The translations under genes and the position numbers were made by a program. This document shows, piece after piece, positions 1 to 8,163 of a DNA stretch of 64,000 bases. Positions within the stretch are counted from its first letter, which is position 1. Every line of letters starts with the position of its first letter. The notes under the pieces were generated by a model. It saw only the letters and a list, made by a program, of their open reading frames with translations, was not told the origin of the DNA and searched no databases. Source of the stretch: DASUXA01 sp036378155 (GTDB lineage Bacteria; Actinomycetota; Actinomycetes; Mycobacteriales; Micromonosporaceae); assembly GCA_036378155.1 (NCBI GenBank), contig DASUXA010000044.1, positions 79,887-143,886 on the forward strand. The letters run 5' to 3'.

Positions 1-149
1 CGCGCCCATCCGGTCGGTCACCGCCGCTCGCGCTCGTCACGTCGGTGGCGCTCGCCGCGCGGTGGCTGCGCGGGCGCAGTGCCCCGCGCGTCGCATCGCC
101 GGGCGCGACCGGGGTACCGGGACGGGGCGGCGCCCGCCGACCGCGGCGG
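1..149. other. left edge, no gene supported
   Basis: This stretch lies downstream of the acid-sugar kinase gene. Open frames cross it on both strands, but they run on antisense into the kinase gene and have no start signal or family motif. I see no terminator hairpin or RNA here. The tail of a gene lying outside the window cannot be excluded. Confidence 0.4.
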
Positions 150-1445
150 TCAGGGGCAGGAACGCCACGCCGAGGTGTACAGGTCGGCGTCGCCGAAGTT
201 GCCGGACTTGAGCAGCAGCGCCAGGGCGGTACCGGTGGTCGGAACCATCCAGGGCAGCCCCGGACCGGCCGCGGGTCCGACCCGCAGCGTGCTGATCCCG
301 AGCGCCTGGACGACCGCGCCGGACGTTTCGCCACCGGCGACCAGGAGCCGGCGTACCCCGAGTACGTCCACCGCGCGCCGCGCGATCTCGGCGGTCGCCG
401 CCTCGAGCAGCGCGGCGGGGCGTCCGACGCCGAGCCGCGACTCGTACTCGGCGACCCGTTCGGGTCCGGCTGACGACGAGACGAGGACCGGAGCGTCGCC
501 GCTGTCGAACGCGCGCCGGACCGCGTCGAGTACCGCGTCGACCGCCCGGTCCGGCTCGGCGGCGAGGTCCAGCGGACACAACTCGACGCGGGGTCCGGTG
601 AACGCGGCGACCTGCTCGCGGGTGCGCGCCGAGCAGCTTCCGGACAGGATCAGCCGTCGTCCCGCCGGTACCGGGGGAACCCGGCGGGACGACGAGCCGG
701 TCGTCGACCGGGCATGACCGTGCCGGACGCGGGCCAGCGCCGCGGCGAGCCCGGCGGCGCCCGCGGTGACGACGTCGGCGGTGCCGGTCAGCGCGACGGC
801 GGCGTGGTCGAGATCGTCCTCGGTGAGGGCGTCGAGCAGGACGTGCCTGGCGCCCGCCCGGCGTGCCTGCGCGATCGCGGCTCGGATGTCGACCGGTCCG
901 GCTACCACCGTCGACCACGGTACGAGCGCGACCGGCTCGGTCGTCTGCCTGGACAGCACCGCGACCAGGTTCGGGTCGCGCATCGGAGTCAGTGGATGGT
1001 CGCGGAGCGGCGAATCCGACAGCAGTTGCCGACCGACGAACAGGTGCCCCTGGTACACGGTGCGTCCGACCCTCGGCGTGGCGGGCGTGCCGACGCTGAC
1101 AACCGGGTGCGCCGCGTCGGCGGCGAGCAGTCGCGTCAGCGCGTCGGCGACCGGACCGATGTTCCCGTCGTCGGTCGAGTCGAACGTGGAGCAGTACTTC
1201 TGGTACAGCGTCGTGCAGCCCGCCTGCCGCAGCCAGCGCGCGGCGGCGAGCGACCACTCGACCGCCCGGTCGCGGGGCGCGGTGCGGGACTTCAGCGCCA
1301 CGACCGCGCAGTCGCAGTCCGGGCAGTCCCCCGGCGGCGTCCCGACCGTCACGATCGCGGACGCGCCCTGTTCGCTGACCGCCTCCGCGACGTCGCACGC
1401 GCCGGTGACGTCGTCGGCGACGATGCCGAGCCAGGGACCGCTCAT
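150..1445 (-). CDS. OtnK-type four-carbon acid-sugar kinase
   Basis: 431 aa protein of the DUF1537 (3-oxo-tetronate / four-carbon acid sugar kinase) family, full length. The N-terminus reads GIVADDVTGACDVAEA, the substrate-binding DD-TGA motif of the family at about residues 8-23. The C-terminal nucleotide-binding half ends with VAGGETSGAVVQALGI and GLPWMVPTTGTALALLLKSGNFGD, both typical of this fold. Known members phosphorylate C4 acid sugars before aldol or decarboxylative cleavage. Its ATG overlaps the stop of the DeoR regulator as ATGA, so the two are translationally coupled. No OtnC aldolase or dehydrogenase lies beside it; the partner aldolase may be the LacD/YihT-type enzyme at 3869. 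Family is sure, substrate is not. Confidence 0.88.
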   Translation of the reverse strand: MSGPWLGIVADDVTGACDVAEAVSEQGASAIVTVGTPPGDCPDCDCAVVALKSRTAPRDRAVEWSLAAARWLRQAGCTTLYQKYCSTFDSTDDGNIGPVADALTRLLAADAAHPVVSVGTPATPRVGRTVYQGHLFVGRQLLSDSPLRDHPLTPMRDPNLVAVLSRQTTEPVALVPWSTVVAGPVDIRAAIAQARRAGARHVLLDALTEDDLDHAAVALTGTADVVTAGAAGLAAALARVRHGHARSTTGSSSRRVPPVPAGRRLILSGSCSARTREQVAAFTGPRVELCPLDLAAEPDRAVDAVLDAVRRAFDSGDAPVLVSSSAGPERVAEYESRLGVGRPAALLEAATAEIARRAVDVLGVRRLLVAGGETSGAVVQALGISTLRVGPAAGPGLPWMVPTTGTALALLLKSGNFGDADLYTSAWRSCP

Positions 1446-2248
1446 GAGAGACCCGCCGCCCCGGCGAGCACGCCGTCGTTCGCGCGCGACCGGGCGACGA
1501 CCAGGTTCCGGCAGGTTCGGCGTAGGAAGCCGAGGTGCTCGTCGGTCGCGCCGTCGTCGATGACGACGGTGTCCACGGCGTGCAGACCGATGATCCGCAT
1601 GGGCGCGCGTTCGTCGAGTTTGTGGTGGTCGAGCAGCAGGATGACGCGTCGCGCGATGCGTGCCATGGCGCGCTTGGTGTCGGCGTCGGACGCGTTCGCC
1701 GAGTACACCCCGCCCCGGCTGACCGCCGTCGCGGACAGCACGGCGACGTCGACCGCGAGGTCGGCGAGGCTGGCGCGGGTGATCGGTCCGGTGAAGGAGC
1801 GGGTCGGGGCGTGGTAGTTGCCGCCGAGCGCGATGAGGTCGATGTCCTCGCGCTCGGTACAGGTCAGGATGACCGGGACGGAGTGCGTGACGACGGTGAG
1901 CCCGCCCGGCAGGTGCGCGGCGAGCGCCGCGACGGTGGTACCGGCGTCGAGCGCCACCACGCTCGCCGAGGACAGCAGCGGCACGGCCGCGCGTGCCACC
2001 GCCTCCTTCTCGACCGGCGCCTCGACGCGTCGCTGGTCGAACGGCGCGCCGGGCGCGGGAGACGGCACGGTCGCCCCGCCCGCGACCCGGTTCACCAGCC
2101 CCTGGGCGGCGAGTTGACGCAGGTCGCGGCGGATCGTCATCTCCGAGACGCCGAGCGCGGCGGCGGCGTCGCCGGACGAGAGGTACCCGGCTTCGGTGAC
2201 CCGTCGCAGCAGTTCCGCCCGGCGTTGGGGCGCCTCGGTGTAGCGCAC
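1442..2248 (-). CDS. DeoR-family transcriptional regulator
   Basis: 268 aa from the chosen GTG, a normal DeoR-family length. The N-terminal winged helix shows LSSGDAAAALGVSEMTIRRDL near residues 23-43, followed by the usual VNRVAGGAT wing. The rest is a sugar-phosphate-binding sensor with the family signature VVALDAGTTVAALAAHL and the DHHKLDERAP stretch. The frame stays open upstream to 2479, but that part overlaps the divergent kinase; GTG 2248 has a GGATGGA Shine-Dalgarno-like element just upstream, and a TTG at 2260 is an alternative. It lies divergently from the FGGY kinase operon and upstream of OtnK, so it probably controls both through the palindrome at 2311. Inducer unknown, presumably a phosphosugar. 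Confidence 0.88.
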   Translation of the reverse strand: MRYTEAPQRRAELLRRVTEAGYLSSGDAAAALGVSEMTIRRDLRQLAAQGLVNRVAGGATVPSPAPGAPFDQRRVEAPVEKEAVARAAVPLLSSASVVALDAGTTVAALAAHLPGGLTVVTHSVPVILTCTEREDIDLIALGGNYHAPTRSFTGPITRASLADLAVDVAVLSATAVSRGGVYSANASDADTKRAMARIARRVILLLDHHKLDERAPMRIIGLHAVDTVVIDDGATDEHLGFLRRTCRNLVVARSRANDGVLAGAAGLS

Positions 2249-2310
2249 GTATCCATCCAAGCTGTTCTCTGCCCATGTTGTCAATCGCCGAACATTCTGT
2301 TGACCAGTTC

Positions 2311-2324
2311 GTTCGCCAGCGAAC
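2311..2324. promoter_or_regulatory. operator-like inverted repeat in the DeoR/kinase divergent promoter
   Basis: Perfect inverted repeat GTTCGC-CA-GCGAAC in the 79-bp divergent promoter. It lies immediately before the kinase start and partly overlaps a likely promoter: TTGACC at 2300-2305 and CAAAAT at 2324-2329, 18 bp apart. DeoR-type regulators commonly bind such repeats, so autoregulation and control of the rightward operon are inferred. Confidence 0.55.
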
Positions 2325-2327
2325 AAA

Positions 2328-3872
2328 ATGACGGACGTGCACCCCGCGCCCACGAGCAGCCCCGTCCCGCGCGGCTGCCTCGCGCTGGGCATCGACGTGG
2401 GCACCACGAACACCAAAGTCGCCCTGGTCACGATCGGCGGGTCCGACCTGCGGGTACGCGCGACGGCATCGGCGCCCACCCCGGAACCCGACCGGCTCGG
2501 ACCGGTCCTGCTCCGGCTGTTCCGTCAGGTCCTCGACGGCGCACCGCCCCCGGAAGCCGTCGGCATCGCCTCGATGGCGGAGACCGGGGTACCGCTCGAC
2601 CGGTACGGGCGACCACTCGGCGACTGGGTGCGGTGGGACAGCCACCCCGCCGGTACCGAGGCGGACGACCTCGCCCGACGGCTCGGCTGGGCGGACCTGG
2701 TACGAGCCACCGGGGTGCGACCGAGCGCGAAGGTACCGCTGGCGACCTGGGCGTGGCTGCGCTCGCACCGCCCGGACCAGTGGTCCGCCATGGCCGCCTG
2801 GGCAGGCGCCGCCGACCTGGTCTGCCTGACCCTCACCGGGCGACTCGTCACCGACCACACCCTGGCGGGACGCACCATGGCGTACCGACTGCCGTCGCCC
2901 GGCGCGCCGGTGCCCGACCGGTTCGACGCCGACCTGCTGGGCGAGGTGGGACTGCGCCCCGACCAGGTACCGGCGGTCACCCCACCCGGACAGATCGCCG
3001 GCCGCGTCCGCGACAACGCGTTCGGGCTGCGCGTCGGCACACCCGTCGTCGTCGCCGGGCACGACCACGCCGTCGGCGCGTACGCCTGCGGAGTACGACA
3101 GCCCGGCGACGTCGCCGACTCCCTGGGTACCGCCGAGGCGGTGCTGTCCGTGGTCGCCGGCGCACCCGACCCGGTCGAGGTGGCCCGCGCCGGAATGAGC
3201 ACGGTGGTCACCGTCAGCGGTCGGTACCGGGCCATCCTCGCCGGCTCGTCGAGCGCCGGCGCGACCGTCGCCTGGTGGCTGGCGCACGAACCCGCCGGAC
3301 TGTCGCCCGACGACCTGTTCCAGGCGGTACTCGCAGCCGGCGACCAGCCGAGCGACGTCGTCGTCCTGCCGTACCTGTCGGGGCGGCAGACCCCCGACCC
3401 CGATCCGTCCGCCCGGCTGCGGGTGCTCGGTCGCCGACCCGGACACACCCCGGTCGACCTGGCGCGAGCCGTCCTCGAAGGACTGTGCCTCCAAGCCCGC
3501 TGGATGCTGCGGGAACAGGCGCGCCTCGCCGGCTGGTCCGGTACCGACCCGTCGGTGACCCTGCTCGGCGGCGCCGTCGCGACCAACCCCGCCTGGGTAC
3601 GGATCAAGGCACACGTCATGCCCTGGCCGATGCGGGTGGTGACCACCGCCGAACCGGTCGCCGCGGGAGCCGCGCTGGTCGCCGCCGTCACGGCAGCGCG
3701 GGTCGGGCCGCCGGTACCGGTCCTCGACCGGCGACCAGCCCCGGTGGTACCGGGCGCCGGCGTCGACTACGACGAACCGCTCGCCCGATTCGTGGCGGCG
3801 GCGACCGCGCGAGGCTGCGAGCAGCAGACACCCGGCACGCCCACCCATTCCCGACGAGAGGACGGCCCGTGA
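2328..3872 (+). CDS. FGGY-family carbohydrate kinase
   Basis: 514 aa, the usual FGGY length. The N-terminal ATPase phosphate loop is LALGIDVGTTNTKVALV (residues about 18-34). AGHDHAVGAYACGV in the middle carries the conserved catalytic Asp, and TLLGGAVATNPAWVRIKA toward the C-terminus is the adenosine-binding part. The family phosphorylates xylulose, ribulose, fuculose, glycerol, erythritol and others; I cannot choose among these. It has no Shine-Dalgarno sequence. A possible minus-10 (CAAAAT, 2324-2329) would place the transcript start on an in-frame GTG at 2337, so the true start may be nine bases downstream. It leads an operon and overlaps the next gene as GTGA. Role: phosphorylation of the sugar later cut by the aldolase. 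Confidence 0.9.
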   Translation: MTDVHPAPTSSPVPRGCLALGIDVGTTNTKVALVTIGGSDLRVRATASAPTPEPDRLGPVLLRLFRQVLDGAPPPEAVGIASMAETGVPLDRYGRPLGDWVRWDSHPAGTEADDLARRLGWADLVRATGVRPSAKVPLATWAWLRSHRPDQWSAMAAWAGAADLVCLTLTGRLVTDHTLAGRTMAYRLPSPGAPVPDRFDADLLGEVGLRPDQVPAVTPPGQIAGRVRDNAFGLRVGTPVVVAGHDHAVGAYACGVRQPGDVADSLGTAEAVLSVVAGAPDPVEVARAGMSTVVTVSGRYRAILAGSSSAGATVAWWLAHEPAGLSPDDLFQAVLAAGDQPSDVVVLPYLSGRQTPDPDPSARLRVLGRRPGHTPVDLARAVLEGLCLQARWMLREQARLAGWSGTDPSVTLLGGAVATNPAWVRIKAHVMPWPMRVVTTAEPVAAGAALVAAVTAARVGPPVPVLDRRPAPVVPGAGVDYDEPLARFVAAATARGCEQQTPGTPTHSRREDGP

Positions 3873-4771
3873 CGGTACACCGAACAGCGGCACCCACCCT
3901 GGACGCGATCGCCCGACCGTCCGGCGGCTTCGCCATGGTCGCCATGGACCAGCGGGAGAGCCTGCGCACCATGTTCGACGCCGCCGGCGCCGGTCGACCC
4001 GCCGACCGCGACCTGACGGCGTTCAAACTGTCGGTCGCCGCTGCGTTGGGTCCGCTCGCGTCCGGGTTCCTCATCGACCGCGAGTTCGGCTTCGACCGGA
4101 TCCGCGCCGGGATGCTGCCCGACAGTTGCGGACTGATCCTCGCCGCCGACGCGCTGGACCAGGAACCCGGCGGACCCGTCGAGGACACCTCGATCGACGA
4201 GACGGTCGCCGCGCCCGACTTCGACCTGACCGGCGTCGCCGCGATCAAACTGCTCCTGCTGTGGCGACGCGACGCCCACCGCGACCGGCGCGTCGACCTG
4301 GCGCGCCGGTTCATCGAGTTGGCGACCGCGCGCGGCGTGCTGTCCGTACTGGAACCCGTCGCCCGACCCACCCCGGCGGAGTCGACCGCCGGCACCTGGG
4401 ACGAGGACCGGGCGATCGTCGACGCCGCCCGCGACCTCGCGCCGCTGCGCCCCAGCCTGTACAAGGCGCAGGTGCCGCGACGCGGCAAGGGCAGCCCCGA
4501 CGAGCTGCGACGCGCCTGCGAAGACCTCGGCGCCGCGATCGGCGGACCCTGGGTCGTGCTGTCCCAGGGCGTCGACCGGGACGACTTCCTGCCCGCGGTA
4601 CGCGCCGCGTGCCAAGGCGGCGCCAGCGGTTTCCTCGCCGGTCGAGCACTGTGGAGCGACGTCGTCGGGCGACCGGACGTGGACCGGGCGCTCGCCGAGG
4701 TCGCCGTACCGCGACTGGAACGGCTCATCGAAGTCGTCGACCGTGAGGCGACGCCGTGGAGGCAGGCATGA
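3869..4771 (+). CDS. LacD/YihT-type class I aldolase
   Basis: 300 aa, matching the class I tagatose-1,6-bisphosphate aldolase (LacD) / sulfofructosephosphate aldolase (YihT) family. Features are the N-terminal FAMVAMDQRESLR, the acidic strand GFLIDREFGF, an internal IKLLLLW lysine, LEPVARP, and SLYKAQVP with Lys199 as the probable Schiff-base lysine; ASGFLAGRALW near the end is the phosphate-binding part. It would cleave a ketose (bis)phosphate into two trioses. Start GTG 3869 overlaps the kinase stop. The operon lacks a PfkB-type kinase and other sulfoquinovose genes, so YihT function should not be assumed. Likely the lower-pathway step after the FGGY or OtnK kinase. Confidence 0.82.
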   Translation: MTVHRTAAPTLDAIARPSGGFAMVAMDQRESLRTMFDAAGAGRPADRDLTAFKLSVAAALGPLASGFLIDREFGFDRIRAGMLPDSCGLILAADALDQEPGGPVEDTSIDETVAAPDFDLTGVAAIKLLLLWRRDAHRDRRVDLARRFIELATARGVLSVLEPVARPTPAESTAGTWDEDRAIVDAARDLAPLRPSLYKAQVPRRGKGSPDELRRACEDLGAAIGGPWVVLSQGVDRDDFLPAVRAACQGGASGFLAGRALWSDVVGRPDVDRALAEVAVPRLERLIEVVDREATPWRQA

Positions 4772-5433
4772 GGACCGTCGGGCTGCTGCACACCGTACCG
4801 GCGCTCGCCGGCACGTTCGACGAGTTGATCCGGGCACGCGACGGCGACCTGCGACGGGTACACCTCGTGGACGGCTGGCTGCTGGACACCGCCCGCCGCA
4901 GCGGCGTGACCACCGAGGTCGCCGACGCGGTCGCCGGGCACGTACGGCACCTCGCCACGGCGGGAGCCGACGCGGTCCTGGTCACCTGCTCGTCCATCGG
5001 CGAGGCGGCGGAGGCAGCCGCCCGGTACGTCACCGTGCCGGTGATCCGGGTCGACGCGGCGATGGCGGACGAGGCGGTCACGATCGCGTCGTCGGGTACC
5101 GGTCGGATCGCGGTCCTCGCCACCCTCACGTCGACGCTCGGCCCGACCCAGCGGCTGGTGGAGCGGACCGCCGGTCGTACCGGGCACCGCGTCGAGGTGA
5201 CCGCGCAGGTCGTGCCCGACGCCGCCGACGCGCACGACCGGGGCGACCGGGACAGGGTCACCTCGCTGGTCGCGGCGGCGGTCGCGGAAGCTGCCGGTAC
5301 CGCCGACGTGATCGTGCTCGCCCAGGCGTCGATGGCGGGCGCGGCACAGCTCGCCCAGGTCACGGTACCGGTGCTCAGCTCCCCGGACGGCGGCGTCCGG
5401 TCGCTGCTCGACGCCCTCTCCGAACTGTCGTAG
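4768..5433 (+). CDS. Asp/Glu-racemase-superfamily enzyme with one catalytic cysteine
   Basis: 221 aa with the two-lobed fold of the aspartate/glutamate/hydantoin racemase superfamily. The first active-site cysteine is present in LVTCSSIGEAAE (Cys74). The second, normally in a motif like LGC-x-M/H, is replaced: the sequence there is IVLAQASMAGAA. One-cysteine members of the superfamily include decarboxylases and isomerases rather than two-base racemases, so racemization should not be assumed. The ATG overlaps the aldolase stop and has GGAGG five bases upstream, which favours it over the GTG at 4756. The position between aldolase and glycosidases suggests a role on a small acid or sugar acid from this pathway. 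Confidence 0.75.
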   Translation: MRTVGLLHTVPALAGTFDELIRARDGDLRRVHLVDGWLLDTARRSGVTTEVADAVAGHVRHLATAGADAVLVTCSSIGEAAEAAARYVTVPVIRVDAAMADEAVTIASSGTGRIAVLATLTSTLGPTQRLVERTAGRTGHRVEVTAQVVPDAADAHDRGDRDRVTSLVAAAVAEAAGTADVIVLAQASMAGAAQLAQVTVPVLSSPDGGVRSLLDALSELS

Positions 5434-5463
5434 CGGGTCGTGGACGCCTCGGAAAGGACGGAC

Positions 5464-8163
5464 ATGACGTACAGCGTTCACCGCCTCGGCGGCGCGGACT
5501 GGAGCATCCGCGAGGCGCTCGGCGAGTCCTGGCGGTGGCACGTCGAGCAGGCGACCGAGCAGGAATGGCGGGACAGCGTCACCCCGACCGGCGCCGGTCG
5601 CCGCCGCGCTGCCGGCTGGTGGCCGGCGTCGGTACCCGGTTCCGTCGCGATCGACCTGTGGCGCGCGGGCGAACTGTCCGACCCGTACCGGGGTCGCGGC
5701 GCGCGTGCCGCCGAATGGACCGGGGCGCGTTCCTGGCTGTACCGGCGGCTGGTCGACGTCCCGCCGACGGGCGCCGACGAGCGGGCGGTCCTCGAGTTCG
5801 ACGGCGTCGACCCGTCGGGCGACGTGTACTGGGACGGTCGGCTGCTGGGGCGGGTGCCGGGGCTGTACCACCGCGCCCGGTTCGCGATCCCGCCGGACGC
5901 CGCCGCGCCGGGCACCCACCGACTCGCGGTCGTCGTCGACCCGGTACCGGCGTCGCAGCCGCAGATCGGGCGTACCGGGCTGGTCCGGGTCCACCGACCC
6001 CGGATGAACGAGGGCTGGGACTTCTGTCCGCGCTTCCCGCATCAGGGCATCTGGCGCGACGTGCGGCTGGTGGTCGGGTCGGTCCACGTCGCGTCCGTCG
6101 CCGTACGCGCCGACCTCGACGACGACACGCACGGCAGGGTCAGCGTGACCGGCACGCTCGAGGTGACCGACGAGCGACCGGTACCGGTCGAGGTCCGGCT
6201 GCTCGACGCGGACGGTCGGGTTGCCGCCCGGCGGGTCGACGTCGTGTCCGGCGGTACCGTGCGCGGGCTGCGGATCGAGGTCGACGTCGAACAGCCGGAC
6301 CTGTGGTGGCCGCGCGGGTTCGGCGATCCGGTCACGTACACCGCCCAGCTCCGGGTGGCTGACGCGCGGGAGCCGGTGTGGCAGGGCACGGTCGGGTTCC
6401 GCCGCGCCACGCTGGTACCCAACCCGGGCGCGCCGGCGTCCGCCCTGCCGTACACCGCCGTGGTCAACGACACCGTCATTCCGCTGGTCGGCTGGAACTG
6501 GGTACCGGCGGACGCCCAGTACGGCGCGGTCCGCCCGGAGCGCATCCGGCACCTGGTCGACCTGGCGGCCCGGTCGGGCGCGCGGGTCCTGCGGGTGTGG
6601 GGCGGCGGACTGATCGAGACGGAAGAGTTCTACGCGGAGTGCGACCGCGCCGGGCTGCTGGTCTGGCAGGAGTTCTCGCAGTCCAGTTCGGGGTTGCAGA
6701 ACGCCCCGGCGACCGACGACGAGTACCTGCGGATGATGAGTCGGGAAGCCGAGGCGGTGGTACCGGCGCGCGCCCACCACCCGTGCCTGCTCGTCTGGGC
6801 GGGCGGCAACGAACTGCACGACGACGGCGTGCCGCTGGACGAGCGGACGTCGCCGGTGCTCGCGGTGCTGCGCGACCGGGTCGCCGCGCTCGACCCCGGT
6901 CGCGCCTGGCTGCCCACCTCACCGTCCGGTCCGGCGTTCTTCCATCGGCTGGACACGATCGCCGCCGCGCCCGACGACCAGCACGACGTCCACGGACCGT
7001 GGGAGCACCAGGGGCTGCGCGGTCACCACACGCTGGCGAACGCCGGCATTTCGCTCGCGCACACCGAGTTCGGTGTGGAGGGGATGACGAACCGGCGGTC
7101 GCTGTTCCGGTTCATCCCGGAGGAACACCGGTGGCCGCCGGACCGGACCAATCCGATGTACCGGCTGACCGGCATCAGCTGGATCAACCTGGACCTGGTG
7201 CAGGAAAGCTTCGCGGGGCGGCTCACCGATGTGGAGTCCGTGCTGCGCGCCAGCCAACTGCTGCAGGCGACCGGTCTGGCGTACAGCGTCGAAGCGAACC
7301 GGCGACGGTTCCCGTACTGCTCGATGGTCCTGCCGTGGCAGTTCAACGAGTCGTACCCGAACCCGTGGTGTACCAGCAGCGTCGACCATCTCGGCGAACC
7401 GAAGCCCGCCTACTACGCGGTGGCTCGCGCGTTCGCCCCGCGGCGGGTCACGGTACGCGTGCCGACCTCGGTCTGGGGCGTCGAGGAGCGGCTGACCGCG
7501 CAGGCGTGGGTGTGGTCCGAGCCGGGTACGGCACCTGGTTCGCGGGTCGTCGCTCGGCTGCGCTCGTCCCACGGCGACGTGCTCGCCGAGCACCGCTGGT
7601 CGGTCGACGACCCGGTACGCCATCCCCGCCCGGTCGGCACGCTGACGGTGGACCGCGGCGGCGTGCCGGTCGACGCCGTCGTGGTGTGGGAGATGCTGTG
7701 GGAGTCCGCCGACGGCACACTGGTCGACCGCGAGGCGGTGCTCGCCTGTACCGGGGCGGACTTCGCGCCGCTGCTGGATCTCGGACCGGCGACCCTCGAC
7801 GTGTCGACCCGGACGGTCGGCGACGCGACCCTGGTCGAGGTCGCGCACCGTACCGGTCCGCTGGTGGTCGGGCTGCGCCTGCTCGACGACCGTCCGGCGG
7901 ACGCGCCCGGCTGGGTGCTCTGCGACGGCGACCCGAGACCGCTGCTGCCGGGCGAGACGCGCACGTTCGCGGTTCGCGGCTCGTACACGTCGTCGCCGCT
8001 GCGGGTCCGGCTGGAGTCCTGGAACACCCACCCGGTCGAGATCGACGTACCGCCGCCGGACGTCGCGTCGCCGCCGGACGTCGCGCCGTCGGATGCGGAA
8101 CGCCTGGTGCCCGCGCCGAGGCAGCCGGAGACCCAGCCGAGAGGTACGGAGGCGGTGTCATGA
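5464..8163 (+). CDS. GH2 beta-mannosidase-like glycosidase
   Basis: 899 aa, typical for GH2 beta-mannosidases. It has a jelly-roll sugar-binding domain (about 15-205, with WLYRRLVDVP and GVDPSGDVYWDGRLLG), an immunoglobulin-like domain (about 210-315), a TIM barrel (about 320-660) and C-terminal beta domains. The barrel has RVLRVWGGGLIETEEFYAEC, the acid/base in GGNELHDD (Glu450) and the probable nucleophile in AHTEFGVEG (Glu535). The late motif NESYPNPWC resembles beta-mannosidases. No signal peptide, so it acts in the cytoplasm on imported oligosaccharides. ATG 5464 follows a GGAAAGGA ribosome site. The stop overlaps the GH1 start as ATGA. It would release terminal beta-mannose; other beta-linked sugars are possible. 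Confidence 0.88.
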   Translation: MTYSVHRLGGADWSIREALGESWRWHVEQATEQEWRDSVTPTGAGRRRAAGWWPASVPGSVAIDLWRAGELSDPYRGRGARAAEWTGARSWLYRRLVDVPPTGADERAVLEFDGVDPSGDVYWDGRLLGRVPGLYHRARFAIPPDAAAPGTHRLAVVVDPVPASQPQIGRTGLVRVHRPRMNEGWDFCPRFPHQGIWRDVRLVVGSVHVASVAVRADLDDDTHGRVSVTGTLEVTDERPVPVEVRLLDADGRVAARRVDVVSGGTVRGLRIEVDVEQPDLWWPRGFGDPVTYTAQLRVADAREPVWQGTVGFRRATLVPNPGAPASALPYTAVVNDTVIPLVGWNWVPADAQYGAVRPERIRHLVDLAARSGARVLRVWGGGLIETEEFYAECDRAGLLVWQEFSQSSSGLQNAPATDDEYLRMMSREAEAVVPARAHHPCLLVWAGGNELHDDGVPLDERTSPVLAVLRDRVAALDPGRAWLPTSPSGPAFFHRLDTIAAAPDDQHDVHGPWEHQGLRGHHTLANAGISLAHTEFGVEGMTNRRSLFRFIPEEHRWPPDRTNPMYRLTGISWINLDLVQESFAGRLTDVESVLRASQLLQATGLAYSVEANRRRFPYCSMVLPWQFNESYPNPWCTSSVDHLGEPKPAYYAVARAFAPRRVTVRVPTSVWGVEERLTAQAWVWSEPGTAPGSRVVARLRSSHGDVLAEHRWSVDDPVRHPRPVGTLTVDRGGVPVDAVVVWEMLWESADGTLVDREAVLACTGADFAPLLDLGPATLDVSTRTVGDATLVEVAHRTGPLVVGLRLLDDRPADAPGWVLCDGDPRPLLPGETRTFAVRGSYTSSPLRVRLESWNTHPVEIDVPPPDVASPPDVAPSDAERLVPAPRQPETQPRGTEAVS

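Noticed and set aside
1535..4771. Very long open frame of over 1000 codons crossing the DeoR gene and kinase
   Set aside because: Only its last 300 codons (the aldolase) are real; the upstream part is antisense or out of frame with conserved DeoR and FGGY motifs and has Arg/Gly/Ala-rich composition typical of high-GC shadow frames.
3869..4771. Assigning a sulfoquinovose pathway from the YihT-like aldolase, DeoR regulator and glycosidases
   Set aside because: No PfkB-type sulfofructose kinase, sulfoquinovosidase of the YihQ type or sulfolactaldehyde enzyme is present; the kinases here are FGGY and OtnK.
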